A stretch of DNA of 64,000 nucleotides from contig WGMJ01000001.1 of NCBI GenBank assembly GCA_016125135.1, positions 1-64,000 of the forward strand, given 5' to 3'. The DNA is from Alphaproteobacteria bacterium (GTDB lineage: Bacteria; Pseudomonadota; Alphaproteobacteria; Micavibrionales; Micavibrionaceae). This document shows positions 51,211-61,141 of the stretch, one piece after another. A program made the translations under genes and the position numbers. Each line of letters begins with the position of its first letter. Position 1 is the first letter of the stretch. The notes under the pieces are model-generated. The model was given only the letters and a program-made list of their open reading frames with translations. It searched no databases and was not told the origin of the DNA.

Positions 51211-52113
51211 ATGCGATTCACGAAATTATTCCTTTGTGCTTCTGCCAGTATTCTCCTTCTGGCTTCCTGCGCAACAGACAAGAACAGCGAACAGGTTAAT
51301 CTAGGCCCTGCCGGCGCGCCGCAATCATTGCTGCCCGGCGACGTGCCATCCGAAAACATGGGCGATTGCTGCGCCGACCCTGCCGTTGGCGGTGATTGCT
51401 GTGATGAAATGGTGCAAGAAACAACAGTGACAACAACAAAAGTAGCCCCGCCGCCTGCGGGTATGCCGGTGCCGCCGCAAATGCTTTCATCAAAAGATGT
51501 CGAGGCGCGCCTTTCGCATCTCGAGCGTCGCGTCGATGATATTGACCGGTCGGTCACCGCGATGAAGCCTGCCATGCTGAAGGTAGAATTGTTTGACAAG
51601 AAGCTTGATGAATATGCCGCCACAAGAAACATGGCTTTGAAAAATATGCCCGTGGCTGTTGCGCCGCCGCCTGTTGCGCCACCACGGATGATGCAGCCGG
51701 TTATCGATGAGCCAAAAGCAGCACCGCCGCCAGCGCCTGCACCAGCTGCGAAAAAGAATGCTGTGAAAAGTGAAGTTCCGGCATCAGACGCCGCCGTAAC
51801 AGCTGTGCGTATGAGTGACAGCGCAGGCAAGACGCGCATTGTTTTTGACCTGACCGGCCCGAGCAAATATTCATACGACGTTGATAATGATGAGAGGATC
51901 CTCACTGTTACGCTGGCCACTGCCAAATTACAGTCGGGGGCGAATCTTGCAAAAGCAGGTGCTTTGGTGAGTGCCATGGAAGCTCAGCCTGACGGGGCCG
52001 GAACACGCTATATTTTTGCATTAAAAAATGATGCCAAAGTAACGGCTGCTCAAGCCCTGACCCCCAGCGGTGGCGCCGGACACCGCGTATTCCTTGACTT
52101 ACAGGCGCAATAA
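51211..52113 (+). CDS. AMIN-domain-like lipoprotein
   Basis: The 300-residue precursor has a lipobox (ILLLASC), a disordered Pro/Ala middle with a short helix (VEARLSHLERRVDDIDRSVTAM) and a C-terminal beta domain (VRMSDSAGKTRIVFDLTGPSKYSYDVDNDERILTVTL) of the AMIN type, which binds peptidoglycan or secretion partners. It is probably tethered to the outer membrane. Unusual Cys-rich DCCADPAVGGDCCDE follows the lipid anchor region. Confidence 0.7.
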   Translation: MRFTKLFLCASASILLLASCATDKNSEQVNLGPAGAPQSLLPGDVPSENMGDCCADPAVGGDCCDEMVQETTVTTTKVAPPPAGMPVPPQMLSSKDVEARLSHLERRVDDIDRSVTAMKPAMLKVELFDKKLDEYAATRNMALKNMPVAVAPPPVAPPRMMQPVIDEPKAAPPPAPAPAAKKNAVKSEVPASDAAVTAVRMSDSAGKTRIVFDLTGPSKYSYDVDNDERILTVTLATAKLQSGANLAKAGALVSAMEAQPDGAGTRYIFALKNDAKVTAAQALTPSGGAGHRVFLDLQAQ

Positions 52114-52236
52114 GCCCTTATTTTCAAGCGCTTTTTCACATAAAAATAGATACAATTTTAGGCAAATACTTGCCGAATTTAAGATGCATTAAAGGTCTAT
52201 TCGATATCCTGAAAGGAGAAGAAAGAAGACTTATAT

Positions 52237-55200
52237 ATGCCGCCCTTCGAAGGACTCGATACCAGCGACAGCGCTCTGGATTTGCTCGATGATGATAATG
52301 CGCGGGATATTCTTTCGTCTGACTCGGTGAACAATGTTGTCTCTGCACCAGCTGTCACTATTTCCACGCCCACATATTTTATTGCCCCACAAGAAATTTC
52401 TATAGCGCCTGTTACACGCACAGCATCAATTACAAGCATCAGTGGCAGCACGAATGGAGCTACGAACGGAATCACAAATGACCCCGGCATGGTGTATGAC
52501 GTTTTCATGCAGGCCGAGACAGGTGAAGAAGCGTTAAACAATTCTTTGCTGATTCCGGATGACGGTGAAGTAGGCGCGCCGCCACCACAAGTGCATTTCT
52601 CGCCGCAGATTGTTCCAACGGATCCGGGCTTGAGTGTAGGTAGTGGTTTTTACCAATGGCATTTAACCGGTACAAACGGCATTGATGCGCAAGGCGCGTG
52701 GGATAATGTAACAGGCAAGGGCGTGCGCATTGCCGTGTTTGATGATGGGTTCCAGTATGCGCATTCTGAACTTTCACCGAATTATAAAACAAATCTGGAT
52801 TTTGACGTTTCAGGCAATAATGATAACGATGCGGCACCAGGGGCAAGCGATTTCCACGGTACGGCTGTTATGGGGACGCTGGGCGCTGATAATAACGGCC
52901 AGAGCGTTGTAGGTGTTGCGTTTGATTCGGAATTAATTGGTATTCGCCGGACCTATGATGGCAATACAGGTTTTGCCGACGAGGTGGAAGCGTTCCAGTA
53001 TGTGCGCACAAGCGGTTCGGATGTTGTCAATAACAGCTGGGGCTCGACGATGGCGTTCGGGACGAACGCGCTGATCAACTACTTTGGTGCTGACACAACA
53101 GAAGTGTTGGCCGAGTTTGTGAACCTTGTGAATTTGGGCCGTGGGGGCTTGGGAACTTCGATTGTATTTGCTGCGGGCAATAGCCGCGCACAATACGCAA
53201 ACACGAACACAGATAACTACAGTAACTCGCCTTACGTAATTACTGTGGGTGCAACAGATAGTAACGGCACGATTTCCGATTTTTCGACACCGGGTGCAAG
53301 TATTCTTATTTCTGCACCGGGCTCGGGTATCTGGACAACAGACCGCACAGGGGCCAGCGGTTATGCGGCTGGTGATATTGCACAGGTGCAGGGAACGTCA
53401 TTCGCCGCGCCAATTGTGAGCGGTGTAATTGCGTTGATGTATGAAGCCAATTCCGAACTCGGCTATCGTGATGTACAGGAAATTCTGGCCTACACGGCGC
53501 GTAATGATTTGAATGATGCCGATACCGTTGTCAACGTGGATGATTTTGACCAGGTGCACAACGCGCATGTGAATGGTGGACGTGATTTCATGTTCAGCCA
53601 TGATTTCGGCTATGGGCTTGTGGATGCGGCAGCGGCCGTGCGCCTTGCCAAAACATGGACGCAACAGCAAACATACGGTACGCTGCAAACTGTGAATGCC
53701 AGCGCCACGCCGAACCTGACACTGAACGCAACCGGTACATTTACAAGTACAATTAATGTTGCAAGTAATATCGAGATTGAAAAAATCCTGATCAACCTTG
53801 TGATCCCGCACGCAAAAGCGGGTGATTTGGTTATCTCGCTGATTAGCCCTGACGGGACTGAAAGTATATTGGTGAACAGGCTTTCGGCAGATGGCACGCA
53901 AGGCAGTTATAAAATAAACCCGCATGGCGGATATGATGGCGTTGCGAATGGCATTAACTACCAGTTCTCGACATCGGGCCATTTGGGCGAGATGAGTGCC
54001 GGTACATGGACGCTGAAGATTGTTGATGCTGTTGCAGGGAATGGCGGCACGCTGAGCTCGTGGAGCCTGCAGTTCCTTGGTAATAGTGATAGCGCGAATG
54101 ACACTTATGTGTTTAACGATAATCTTTCCGGCAATATAACAATTACAGATGCCAGTGGTACAGACACGCTGAACTTCTCGCCGTTGGGCTCGGGCGTTAC
54201 GGTGAATCTGAATAGCGGCGCGACCGCTCTCGGTCATACGATTACAATTGCGAACGGTACTGTTATCGAGAATCTTTATGCAACCGACTTCAACGATACG
54301 GTGACAGACGGCACCGGCAATAACATGATCAGCCTTGGGGCTGGCAATGATACGCTGACAGCCGGTACAGGCAGTGACACATATGATGGTGGTGCCGGCA
54401 ATGATACTGTTATTTATGGCACTGTCATTGGTAACTATACAATCGAGAATATTAATGCAACGACCGTGCGGGTAACGGATAATATTGGCCAGAACGGCGT
54501 TGATACGATCAGCAATTTCGAAACATTCCGCTTTAACGGCGTTGATTATACATTCGCGCAGATGCAGGCGCTGGGGAATAGTGTTGATGTAACAGATGTT
54601 GTATTGAAATTTGGCTGGGGCACCACAATCCGCAATATTGTTTCAGGTGTAACGGAGTCGCGCACGTTGACGGCTGCAGAGTTGGGCCTTCCGGGCCATA
54701 CAGGAAATGCCGCACAATTTACGCGCACAAGTAATTCTCTGGCGGTTACCAATCTGAACTTGGCCTCAACCGCTATTGAAACCTTCAGTATGCAGCATCT
54801 GGGTATACCGAGCATTACGGTTGACGGATTCCGCAATAACGTGATTTTACAATCGGCGGCAACGTCTGCCATGCAGGTAACATTGACGCGCGCGATGTAT
54901 GGCCGTGTTGATACGGGTAGCGGTAATGACACAATTAATGTTTCGCTGCAAGAAACAGTCGCGGCGACGGCAATACAGGCTTTGCGTTTATCGGGTGGTG
55001 CCGGCGATGATACAATTATAGCTTCGGGTACACATACGAAGCTGATTATTACCGTGTATGGCGGTGATGGCAATGACACGATCACGATCAATAATGCCGG
55101 CGCACACGTTATTAATGGTGATGCGGGTAACGATATTATCAATGGGTCGGTTGGTAACGAGAAGCTTTATGGTGGCCTTGGCGATGATACAATCAATGCC

Positions 55201-56019
55201 AATAACGGGAACGACGTTGTTCTCGGGGGGGATGGGGCTGATACAATTTACGGCGGTAACGGGAACGATAACCTGCAAGGTGAAGATGGGAACGATATTA
55301 TTTATGGTGATGCGGGTGTTGATACGATTCGCGGTGGCGCGGGGCTTGATACAATTTATGGCGGCGCGAATAATGACCTGATTTACGGCGATGACGGCGA
55401 TGATACGATTTACGGCGATGCCGGAACAGACTCAATTGTTGCCGGCGCAGGGAATGACACGATTTATGGCGGCAATGAATGGGATAAATTATGGGGTGAC
55501 GACGGCAATGATACGATCTATGGCGGTGCCGGGAATGACATTATATACGGGGGCAACCATAACGACACGCTGAATGGCGATGCGGATAACGACAAGCTTT
55601 TTGCTGGCACCGGCGATGATACGCTGAATGGTGGTGCGGGCGTTGACTATCTCTATGGTGAAGATGGCAATGATATACTGAATGGCGGTGATGGCGTGGA
55701 TTATATGTGGGGTGGGGCCGGCGCGGATAGATTTACCTTCAGTTCTAACCCCGCTACAGGTATGGACCGCATTATGGACTTCAACTATGCGCAACTTGAC
55801 CGTATTGATGTGTCGGCCATTTTGCAGGGCTTTACGCCAGGCGTAGATGATATAGATAGTTTTGTACGCGTGATCGAGCGTGGTGGTAACCGCGCTGATA
55901 TTCAGGTAAATCTTGACGGGGCAGGCAATGACTGGGCAAACCTTGCCATTGTTTACGGCACACTGACGGGCCATACAGCGCAGCAGCTTTATGATGCAGG
56001 CCAGCTTATCGCCGTTTAA
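52237..56019 (+). CDS. Secreted subtilisin-family protease with P domain and RTX repeats
   Basis: The 1260-residue protein has an S8 domain: RIAVFDDGF with Asp 169, DFHGTAVMG with His 207, and QGTSFAAPIVSG with Ser 388. A proprotein-convertase P domain (about 480-620) follows, then GGxGxDxxxG calcium-binding nonapeptides at about 690-720 and 920-1170, and a C-terminal region ending DAGQLIAV. There is no N-terminal signal peptide, as expected for type I secretion. The SD is far from the ATG (about 20 nt), so the start is only fairly sure. Confidence 0.9.
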   Translation: MPPFEGLDTSDSALDLLDDDNARDILSSDSVNNVVSAPAVTISTPTYFIAPQEISIAPVTRTASITSISGSTNGATNGITNDPGMVYDVFMQAETGEEALNNSLLIPDDGEVGAPPPQVHFSPQIVPTDPGLSVGSGFYQWHLTGTNGIDAQGAWDNVTGKGVRIAVFDDGFQYAHSELSPNYKTNLDFDVSGNNDNDAAPGASDFHGTAVMGTLGADNNGQSVVGVAFDSELIGIRRTYDGNTGFADEVEAFQYVRTSGSDVVNNSWGSTMAFGTNALINYFGADTTEVLAEFVNLVNLGRGGLGTSIVFAAGNSRAQYANTNTDNYSNSPYVITVGATDSNGTISDFSTPGASILISAPGSGIWTTDRTGASGYAAGDIAQVQGTSFAAPIVSGVIALMYEANSELGYRDVQEILAYTARNDLNDADTVVNVDDFDQVHNAHVNGGRDFMFSHDFGYGLVDAAAAVRLAKTWTQQQTYGTLQTVNASATPNLTLNATGTFTSTINVASNIEIEKILINLVIPHAKAGDLVISLISPDGTESILVNRLSADGTQGSYKINPHGGYDGVANGINYQFSTSGHLGEMSAGTWTLKIVDAVAGNGGTLSSWSLQFLGNSDSANDTYVFNDNLSGNITITDASGTDTLNFSPLGSGVTVNLNSGATALGHTITIANGTVIENLYATDFNDTVTDGTGNNMISLGAGNDTLTAGTGSDTYDGGAGNDTVIYGTVIGNYTIENINATTVRVTDNIGQNGVDTISNFETFRFNGVDYTFAQMQALGNSVDVTDVVLKFGWGTTIRNIVSGVTESRTLTAAELGLPGHTGNAAQFTRTSNSLAVTNLNLASTAIETFSMQHLGIPSITVDGFRNNVILQSAATSAMQVTLTRAMYGRVDTGSGNDTINVSLQETVAATAIQALRLSGGAGDDTIIASGTHTKLIITVYGGDGNDTITINNAGAHVINGDAGNDIINGSVGNEKLYGGLGDDTINANNGNDVVLGGDGADTIYGGNGNDNLQGEDGNDIIYGDAGVDTIRGGAGLDTIYGGANNDLIYGDDGDDTIYGDAGTDSIVAGAGNDTIYGGNEWDKLWGDDGNDTIYGGAGNDIIYGGNHNDTLNGDADNDKLFAGTGDDTLNGGAGVDYLYGEDGNDILNGGDGVDYMWGGAGADRFTFSSNPATGMDRIMDFNYAQLDRIDVSAILQGFTPGVDDIDSFVRVIERGGNRADIQVNLDGAGNDWANLAIVYGTLTGHTAQQLYDAGQLIAV

Positions 56020-56081
56020 TTCTTTCTTTTTTTATTCATACGCGCTAAGATCCTCTCTCGGTTTACGAGATGGAGAGCGGT

Positions 56082-56591
56082 ATGCAAAAATATACAATTA
56101 TTCTTTCGGCCCTTATTCTGGCGCTTTTTTGCCAGCCTGTACTTGCGGAAGACGCGTCTAAAAAGACACGTGAAGGGCTTTTTGAAAAGCTTGATATGAA
56201 CCACGATGGCAAGGTATCACGCGAGGAAAACGAGAAATCATCCCTTGCTTACTTTGAAAAGATGGATGGCTCGGGTGACGGGAACGTGACACAGGAAGAG
56301 TTTATGTCTGCCATCAAGCTCCCTGAGGGGGCGAAGCTGGATACAGCCCAGCAGGAGCGTTTAAAAGCTGTGAAAATGAAAGCTTTCGAGCGGCAGGATA
56401 CGGATAAGAATGGTATCATCAGCCGTGAAGAATACAAAAAGCATGCGACCGAGCGCTTTGTGCGTATGGATTTCGACAAGGATGGCAAGCTGGTAAAAGG
56501 CGATATTGAAAAAACGCGTGCTGCCATGCGGGCCGAGTACGAGAAAATGCGGGCCGCAAAAGATGCGGGCGGCAAGAAAGAGAAGCCGTAA
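56082..56591 (+). CDS. Periplasmic EF-hand protein
   Basis: The 169-residue precursor has a signal peptide (KYTIILSALILALFCQPVLA) and several EF-hand calcium loops: DMNHDGKVSREE, DGSGDGNVTQEE, DTDKNGIISREE and DFDKDGKLVKGD. It probably buffers or senses calcium in the periplasm, which may relate to the two neighbouring calcium-dependent RTX proteins. ATG 56082 starts directly at the signal peptide and is preferred to ATG 56070. Confidence 0.8.
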   Translation: MQKYTIILSALILALFCQPVLAEDASKKTREGLFEKLDMNHDGKVSREENEKSSLAYFEKMDGSGDGNVTQEEFMSAIKLPEGAKLDTAQQERLKAVKMKAFERQDTDKNGIISREEYKKHATERFVRMDFDKDGKLVKGDIEKTRAAMRAEYEKMRAAKDAGGKKEKP

Positions 56592-56596
56592 AGAAG

Positions 56597-56619
56597 AAGC
56601 CCCGTTCGGGGCTTTTTTT
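56597..56619 (+). terminator. Terminator of the EF-hand gene
   Basis: AAGCCCCG-TT-CGGGGCTTTTTTT. It overlaps the stop of the convergent trhO gene. Confidence 0.8.
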
Positions 56620-57532
56620 ACGAGGCTTTTTTCTGTTGTTTCAGTTTTTGCTCTTTCAAAGATCTGTTGCGGTCAGTCAGCGATTTTTGCCGTTCCGGTG
56701 TCAGACGGTCAGCGCAATGCGGGCAACAAATGCCTTCAATATATTGGTCTGATTCTTGTTCTGCGGCGGTTAGTGGTTCGCGGCAACCAAAACAGACGGA
56801 ATGGTCTGTTTCTGCGAGGCCATGTTCAACGCCGACGCGGTGGTCGAACACAAAGCAAGCGCCGTCCCACAGGCTTTCTTCGGGGGATACGGTTTCAAGA
56901 TATTTTAAAATGCCGCCCTTCAGGTGGTAAACCTTCTCGAAGCCTTTCGAAAGCATATAGCTGGAAGCTTTTTCGCAGCGGATGCCGCCCGTGCAATACA
57001 TGGCGACTTTTTTATGTTTGGCAGGGTCAAGATTTTCTTCAACGTAACCGGCGAATTCGGTAAATATTTTTGTTTGCGGATCGATCGCGCCTTTGAAGAT
57101 CCCCAGCTTCGTTTCGTAGTCGTTGCGGGTATCGAGCACAATAACATCATCTTGTGAAATGAGTGCGTTCCAGTCTTGCGGGTCCACATAGTCACCAACC
57201 TGATTAACAGGGTCGATCTGTGGCTGGCGCATGGTGATAATTTCTTTTTTCAGGCGTACTTTCATACGGTTGAAAGGCTTGTGGTCAGCTTCCGCCCATT
57301 TGATTTCATCACGCGGCATACCGAAACGCTCGTTCAACAGTGCAGCCAGTTCTTCCATGCTTTCCTTGGTGGGGCCAGCCATGGTGCCGTTAATGCCCTC
57401 GGGGGCTAGCAGCAGCGTACCGCAAATACCGCGCGCATCACAAAAAGGCTGCAGGATGGCTTTTTCCGCGCGCGTATCAGCGATATGCACGAAGCGGTAA
57501 AGGGCGGCAATGGTCCAGTTTTCACCAGTCAT
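56618..57532 (-). CDS. trhO: tRNA uridine(34) hydroxylase TrhO (YceA)
   Basis: The 304-residue rhodanese-family protein has LLLAPEGINGTMAG, VLDTRNDYETKLG and the active-site loop CTGGIRCEKAS (Cys about 180), the signature of TrhO. It hydroxylates U34 of tRNAs in the first step of cmo5U/mo5U formation. A C-terminal zinc-ribbon-like CFGCREPLTAAEQ...CCPHCADRL is present, as in long family members. Confidence 0.9.
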   Translation of the reverse strand: MTGENWTIAALYRFVHIADTRAEKAILQPFCDARGICGTLLLAPEGINGTMAGPTKESMEELAALLNERFGMPRDEIKWAEADHKPFNRMKVRLKKEIITMRQPQIDPVNQVGDYVDPQDWNALISQDDVIVLDTRNDYETKLGIFKGAIDPQTKIFTEFAGYVEENLDPAKHKKVAMYCTGGIRCEKASSYMLSKGFEKVYHLKGGILKYLETVSPEESLWDGACFVFDHRVGVEHGLAETDHSVCFGCREPLTAAEQESDQYIEGICCPHCADRLTPERQKSLTDRNRSLKEQKLKQQKKAS

Positions 57533-57590
57533 GCGGGTGTTATAGCGCTACGGCTTTAAAAATTCAATATTTTCAGGAAAAAGGGCGGTT

Positions 57591-60107
57591 TTAGGCGGTT
57601 GCAACGCCGTTCAGGAGCACGCCGGTTTCGATCCAGAGTGTATCACCGCTGTCGCGATAGCGTACATAGTTTACGCCCTGATAAATGCCTGTGCCGATAC
57701 GGTCGGCGGCTGTAAATTGTGTCGAGAAGACGTTGTCGACCCCGATATCGCCACGCACGTAGAAGTTGGCAGCGGTATCGGCCGGTGTAACACTGAAAGT
57801 ATTGGCAGCGCCGTTGCGTAAATCTGCCATTTCCGGTCTGTCGGCAAAGAGAGAAGAGCTAAGGGAAAGATTTATGGTCGAGCCTGTTAAAAGGCGGAAC
57901 GTATCAAAGCCGTTACCGAAGTCCAACTCGTCCTGGCCGTCATAATAAAGAATATCATCGCCACCGCCACCGTTAAGTTCGTCAACTCCGCCGCCACCTA
58001 TAAGGATATCGTTGCCTGCCGCGCCATTTAGCGTATCGGCCCCGCCGCCGCCATAGAGTGTGTCATTGCCAACCAAGCCGCGTAAAACATCATCGCCGTT
58101 ACCACCATAAAGGATATCGTTACCATCATTACCCCAGAAGCGATCATCGCCATCTTCCCCGTAGAGAATATCATCGCCGTTACCGCCATAGAGCCAATCG
58201 CTACCTGCGCCGCCATAACCGCGGCTGGTACCGTTGCCGCCTAGTGTAATTGAGTCGCGGCCTGCGCCGCCAAAAATAACATCGTTTCCTACGCCACCTG
58301 TCAGGTTATCATCACCGTCTCCGCCAAAAATAACGTCGTTACCGTCATCGCCGCGCAAATTGTCGCTTGATGCGGCGTCGATATAAAGATCGGATGCGGT
58401 CCATTCTACAATATAGCCGTGTGTTGTTGCGGTAGAGGCCTGAACCCACTGGCCCGCACCATTGAAATATACGGCATCACCGGCGCCGCCCACAGGGGCT
58501 GCGGCCCAGTTAATATAAAGCTGGCCTTCGGAATTGTTTGTGGGCTGGTTCCAGATGTTCACGTAGCTGCCATTCACAACCCATTCCCAGCGGCCATCTG
58601 TGACAAGATCATTCGCGCCAGTCCAGAGGGAGGCGCCGCCCGTAATACTTTGCAGGTAGGCGTTTTCCATGGCGGTTTCAATTGAAACCAGACGGCCCGC
58701 GACACCGTTCAATGTCATGGCAGATGCACCTGCAACAGCAGATGCATAATCAACAGCGCCTGTTACGATTTTGTAGAATGATTGTGAGCGTGCGTTCCAG
58801 AGCAGGTCAGGATCGGCTGCCAGCATCGGATTGACTGTATAAGAGGGCATACCCTCGCCATAAAGAACATCGTTGCCGTCGCCACCCTCAAAACGGTCCG
58901 AGCCTTGGCCGCCGGCCATATAATCTATGTTGTCGCCGCCAAGCGCTTCATCGTTGCCTTCGCCGCCTTGTATAATGTCGTTACCAAGGCCGCCGTAGAG
59001 CCTGTCATCACCTTCGTGGCCATTCAAATCATCGTCGCCATCATCACCGTAAAGCTGGTCATCACCGATGTTGCCGCTGAGAGAGTCATCACCTGTGCCG
59101 CCACGTAGAATATCGTTGCCTTCATTACCATAGAGCCAGTCATCATCGGCGCCGCCATCCATCTGGTCATCGCCTTCGTGGCCCGACATGGCATCGCGAC
59201 CTGTGCCGCCATACATTGTATCGTTGCCCGCCTGACCATACATCTGGTCATCGCCTGCGCCACCATCCATATAGTCGTTGCCCTCATATCCGTGCATGAC
59301 GTCATTGCCGCCTTCACCGTACATTGAGTCATTATCGCCCCAGCCATGCATGACGTCATTGCCGTTGCCACCGCGCATCAAATCGTCGCCTGCGTCACCG
59401 TGCATAACGTCATTGCCGTCGCCGCCATAGAGCTGATCCATGCCGTCGCCGCCACGCATCATTGTGTCGTTGCCAGTGCCACCATAAAGCACATCATCAC
59501 CGGCATCGCCCCACATACGGTCATCGTTGGCGTCGCCATACATTGTGTCATTGCCAAGGCCGCCATACATTGTGTCGTTGCCGTCACCACCATACATGGC
59601 GTCGTTGCCGGCCCAACCACGTATTGTGTCGTTGCCGGCAAGGCCATTTACAGTATCGTCTGCTGCAGTACCTTGTAAATTTGTGTCGTTACCAGCGGTG
59701 CCGTTTACAACCGCTAACGGATTCATGGTAATAACGGGCGGGAAATATGGCTCGGGGTTAAAGGCAAGACGCTCGCCTTCTTCAAGTGTGATGTAATCTG
59801 TATCCGGATAAACAGGCGTACTATCATCTGTATCCAGTAATTCTGTTTGTGCCGGCGGCACGTTTGTGTTGTTTACACGGATGTTGCTTATAACAACACG
59901 CTGCTGCACGGCTGCATTTGTATCACTAACGCGGAACGTAACAGGGCCAAGATCGGCCGTGGTTGCATTCAGGACAAGATTATAGGTTGTATTGGAGCGT
60001 GTGAGCGAGAAAGTCCCCACCAATTGGGTGCCATAGTAGATGTCCAACTCTGTTTCGTCTGAATTGAAAAGAGACTTCGCGCTGAAACTTAGACTAAATG
60101 TGGCCAT
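57591..60107 (-). CDS. RTX protein with C-type-lectin-like domain
   Basis: The 838 residues have an N-terminal beta-sandwich (1-95, carbohydrate-binding-like), a long run of calcium nonapeptides (about 130-400, GGxGNDxMxG), a C-type lectin-like domain (about 440-580: GRLVSIETAMENAYLQSI, LWTGANDLVTDGRWEW, WVQASTATTHGYIVEW), a second RTX block (about 590-760) and a unique C-terminus. It has no signal peptide and is probably exported by a type I system and acts as an adhesin. No transporter genes are here. Confidence 0.85.
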   Translation of the reverse strand: MATFSLSFSAKSLFNSDETELDIYYGTQLVGTFSLTRSNTTYNLVLNATTADLGPVTFRVSDTNAAVQQRVVISNIRVNNTNVPPAQTELLDTDDSTPVYPDTDYITLEEGERLAFNPEPYFPPVITMNPLAVVNGTAGNDTNLQGTAADDTVNGLAGNDTIRGWAGNDAMYGGDGNDTMYGGLGNDTMYGDANDDRMWGDAGDDVLYGGTGNDTMMRGGDGMDQLYGGDGNDVMHGDAGDDLMRGGNGNDVMHGWGDNDSMYGEGGNDVMHGYEGNDYMDGGAGDDQMYGQAGNDTMYGGTGRDAMSGHEGDDQMDGGADDDWLYGNEGNDILRGGTGDDSLSGNIGDDQLYGDDGDDDLNGHEGDDRLYGGLGNDIIQGGEGNDEALGGDNIDYMAGGQGSDRFEGGDGNDVLYGEGMPSYTVNPMLAADPDLLWNARSQSFYKIVTGAVDYASAVAGASAMTLNGVAGRLVSIETAMENAYLQSITGGASLWTGANDLVTDGRWEWVVNGSYVNIWNQPTNNSEGQLYINWAAAPVGGAGDAVYFNGAGQWVQASTATTHGYIVEWTASDLYIDAASSDNLRGDDGNDVIFGGDGDDNLTGGVGNDVIFGGAGRDSITLGGNGTSRGYGGAGSDWLYGGNGDDILYGEDGDDRFWGNDGNDILYGGNGDDVLRGLVGNDTLYGGGGADTLNGAAGNDILIGGGGVDELNGGGGDDILYYDGQDELDFGNGFDTFRLLTGSTINLSLSSSLFADRPEMADLRNGAANTFSVTPADTAANFYVRGDIGVDNVFSTQFTAADRIGTGIYQGVNYVRYRDSGDTLWIETGVLLNGVATA

Positions 60108-60128
60108 TAATAGTTAATTCCCTACTTA

Positions 60129-60146
60129 CTATTCTACGTAGAATAG
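60129..60146. promoter_or_regulatory. 18-bp perfect palindrome before the lectin-RTX gene
   Basis: CTATTCTACGTAGAATAG is its own reverse complement. On the minus strand it contains TAGAAT, a possible -10 box, so a dimeric regulator bound there would block transcription. It lies 22 nt upstream of the ATG. Confidence 0.55.
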
Positions 60147-60263
60147 CTCTAAGAAGGTTTAACTTTGCTTAAAATTTTATGTATCTAACGCCTTGTAGTT
60201 ATTGAATTTTTGGCACTATTCCGCAGTTATGCTTGGAAAAAGGCGAAGAAAACCCGTTTGGAG

Positions 60264-60290
60264 CAAAAAAAACCGCTAAAGCGGCTTTTT
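60264..60290 (-). terminator. Terminator of the leftward orphan operon
   Basis: On the minus strand AAAAAGCCGCTTTAGCGGTT followed by Ts, just after the stop at 60299. It is symmetric enough to act in both directions. Confidence 0.75.
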
Positions 60291-60298
60291 ACATGGGA

Positions 60299-61081
60299 TC
60301 AGGGGGTCGGGGTTACTGGCCTGAGGGCGCCGGGCTCTTCTATGTCATTTAACAGGGCTGCGATATCTGTTTCACGCGTAATGCTGCCTGCAGCAGGGAG
60401 CTTGATAAGCGGAGCCAGTGTTCTGGTTTCAGGGTCGGCATAGAAATCATCAAGGTCGAATATCTGTGCAATTTCTTCTGTTGTACGGTCAGCGACAACA
60501 GCCTGTTTTGCCAAGCGTATCGCATTGATGGCTTCGATGCGGTTTCTTACAAGGAAATCGAGATGATCCTCGGGTAAAAATTCTTTTAGCAGTTTGCCGC
60601 CCAATTCTTTTTGCTGCAGAAGGCAGAGTCCATTAACCAGAGCTTCTTCGTTATAAGCGATTGGTTGATCCTCTTCTGAAGTATCCATAAGAATAGCCGA
60701 GGTTTTTAAGGCGCGCGATTCTAATTTTGAATTGGGAGAAAACTTAACTTCTCCATTAAATTTACAGATACTGTTCCTGGGTGGTAAGAAAAATTCTAGT
60801 TTCGCTTGTTGCGCTGCGTTGAAAGAGCCGTTTGCTTTAATTGTCGGAAGTAAGGCTAAAGCCGAGAGTGCTCCCATACCGCCTGCCAAGAGCGCTTTGT
60901 TTGTGTCGCCGTCATATAAAGCTGTTCCAAGGTGCCAGAGTGCTGTGCCCGTGACGGCGGCAAAGGCCGTAACTAAATAACCCGAGAGAGGTTGGCGATA
61001 GCTATATTCGCGGTCACTGAAATCAAGCGTGTCATTGTTCGTTGTTACCGGAACAGTTGCGGCTAATGGAATTGCAGTCAT
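60299..61081 (-). CDS. Two-TM orphan family member
   Basis: The 260-residue protein has two hydrophobic helices close together (YLVTAFAAVTGTALWHLGTAL and ALLAGGMGALSALALL) with no Cys loop, then the family C-terminal domain: AINAIRLAKQAVVADRTTEEIAQ, DFYADPETRTLAPLIKLPAAGSITRETDIAALLND. It ends GALRPVTPTP. SD GAGGGTG precedes ATG 61081. A paralogue of the 36629 and 62955 proteins. Confidence 0.7.
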   Translation of the reverse strand: MTAIPLAATVPVTTNNDTLDFSDREYSYRQPLSGYLVTAFAAVTGTALWHLGTALYDGDTNKALLAGGMGALSALALLPTIKANGSFNAAQQAKLEFFLPPRNSICKFNGEVKFSPNSKLESRALKTSAILMDTSEEDQPIAYNEEALVNGLCLLQQKELGGKLLKEFLPEDHLDFLVRNRIEAINAIRLAKQAVVADRTTEEIAQIFDLDDFYADPETRTLAPLIKLPAAGSITRETDIAALLNDIEEPGALRPVTPTP

Positions 61082-61111
61082 ATCACCCTCATTATTTTGA
61101 TTGTTATAAGG

Positions 61112-61141
61112 GGTATAGCAGGCATTGACACACTATGTCAA
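61112..61141 (-). promoter_or_regulatory. TTGACATA-type promoter
   Basis: Minus-strand TTGACA (61141-61136) in AAAATAATTGACATAG, then TATACC (61117-61112) after 18 nt. It separates the 60299 gene from the operon upstream. Confidence 0.6.

Noticed and set aside
53398-54237. 279-codon leftward frame opposite the RTX protease
   Set aside because: Long antisense frames arise from the repetitive codon use of RTX genes; no SD or domain is seen. Several others at 54.5-55.9 kb and 58.0-59.7 kb were rejected for the same reason.
54990-55720. Tandem repeat or CRISPR-like array
   Set aside because: The periodicity of about 27 nt is coding and reflects RTX nonapeptides; there are no identical repeats with unique spacers. 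No CRISPR array was seen in the window.
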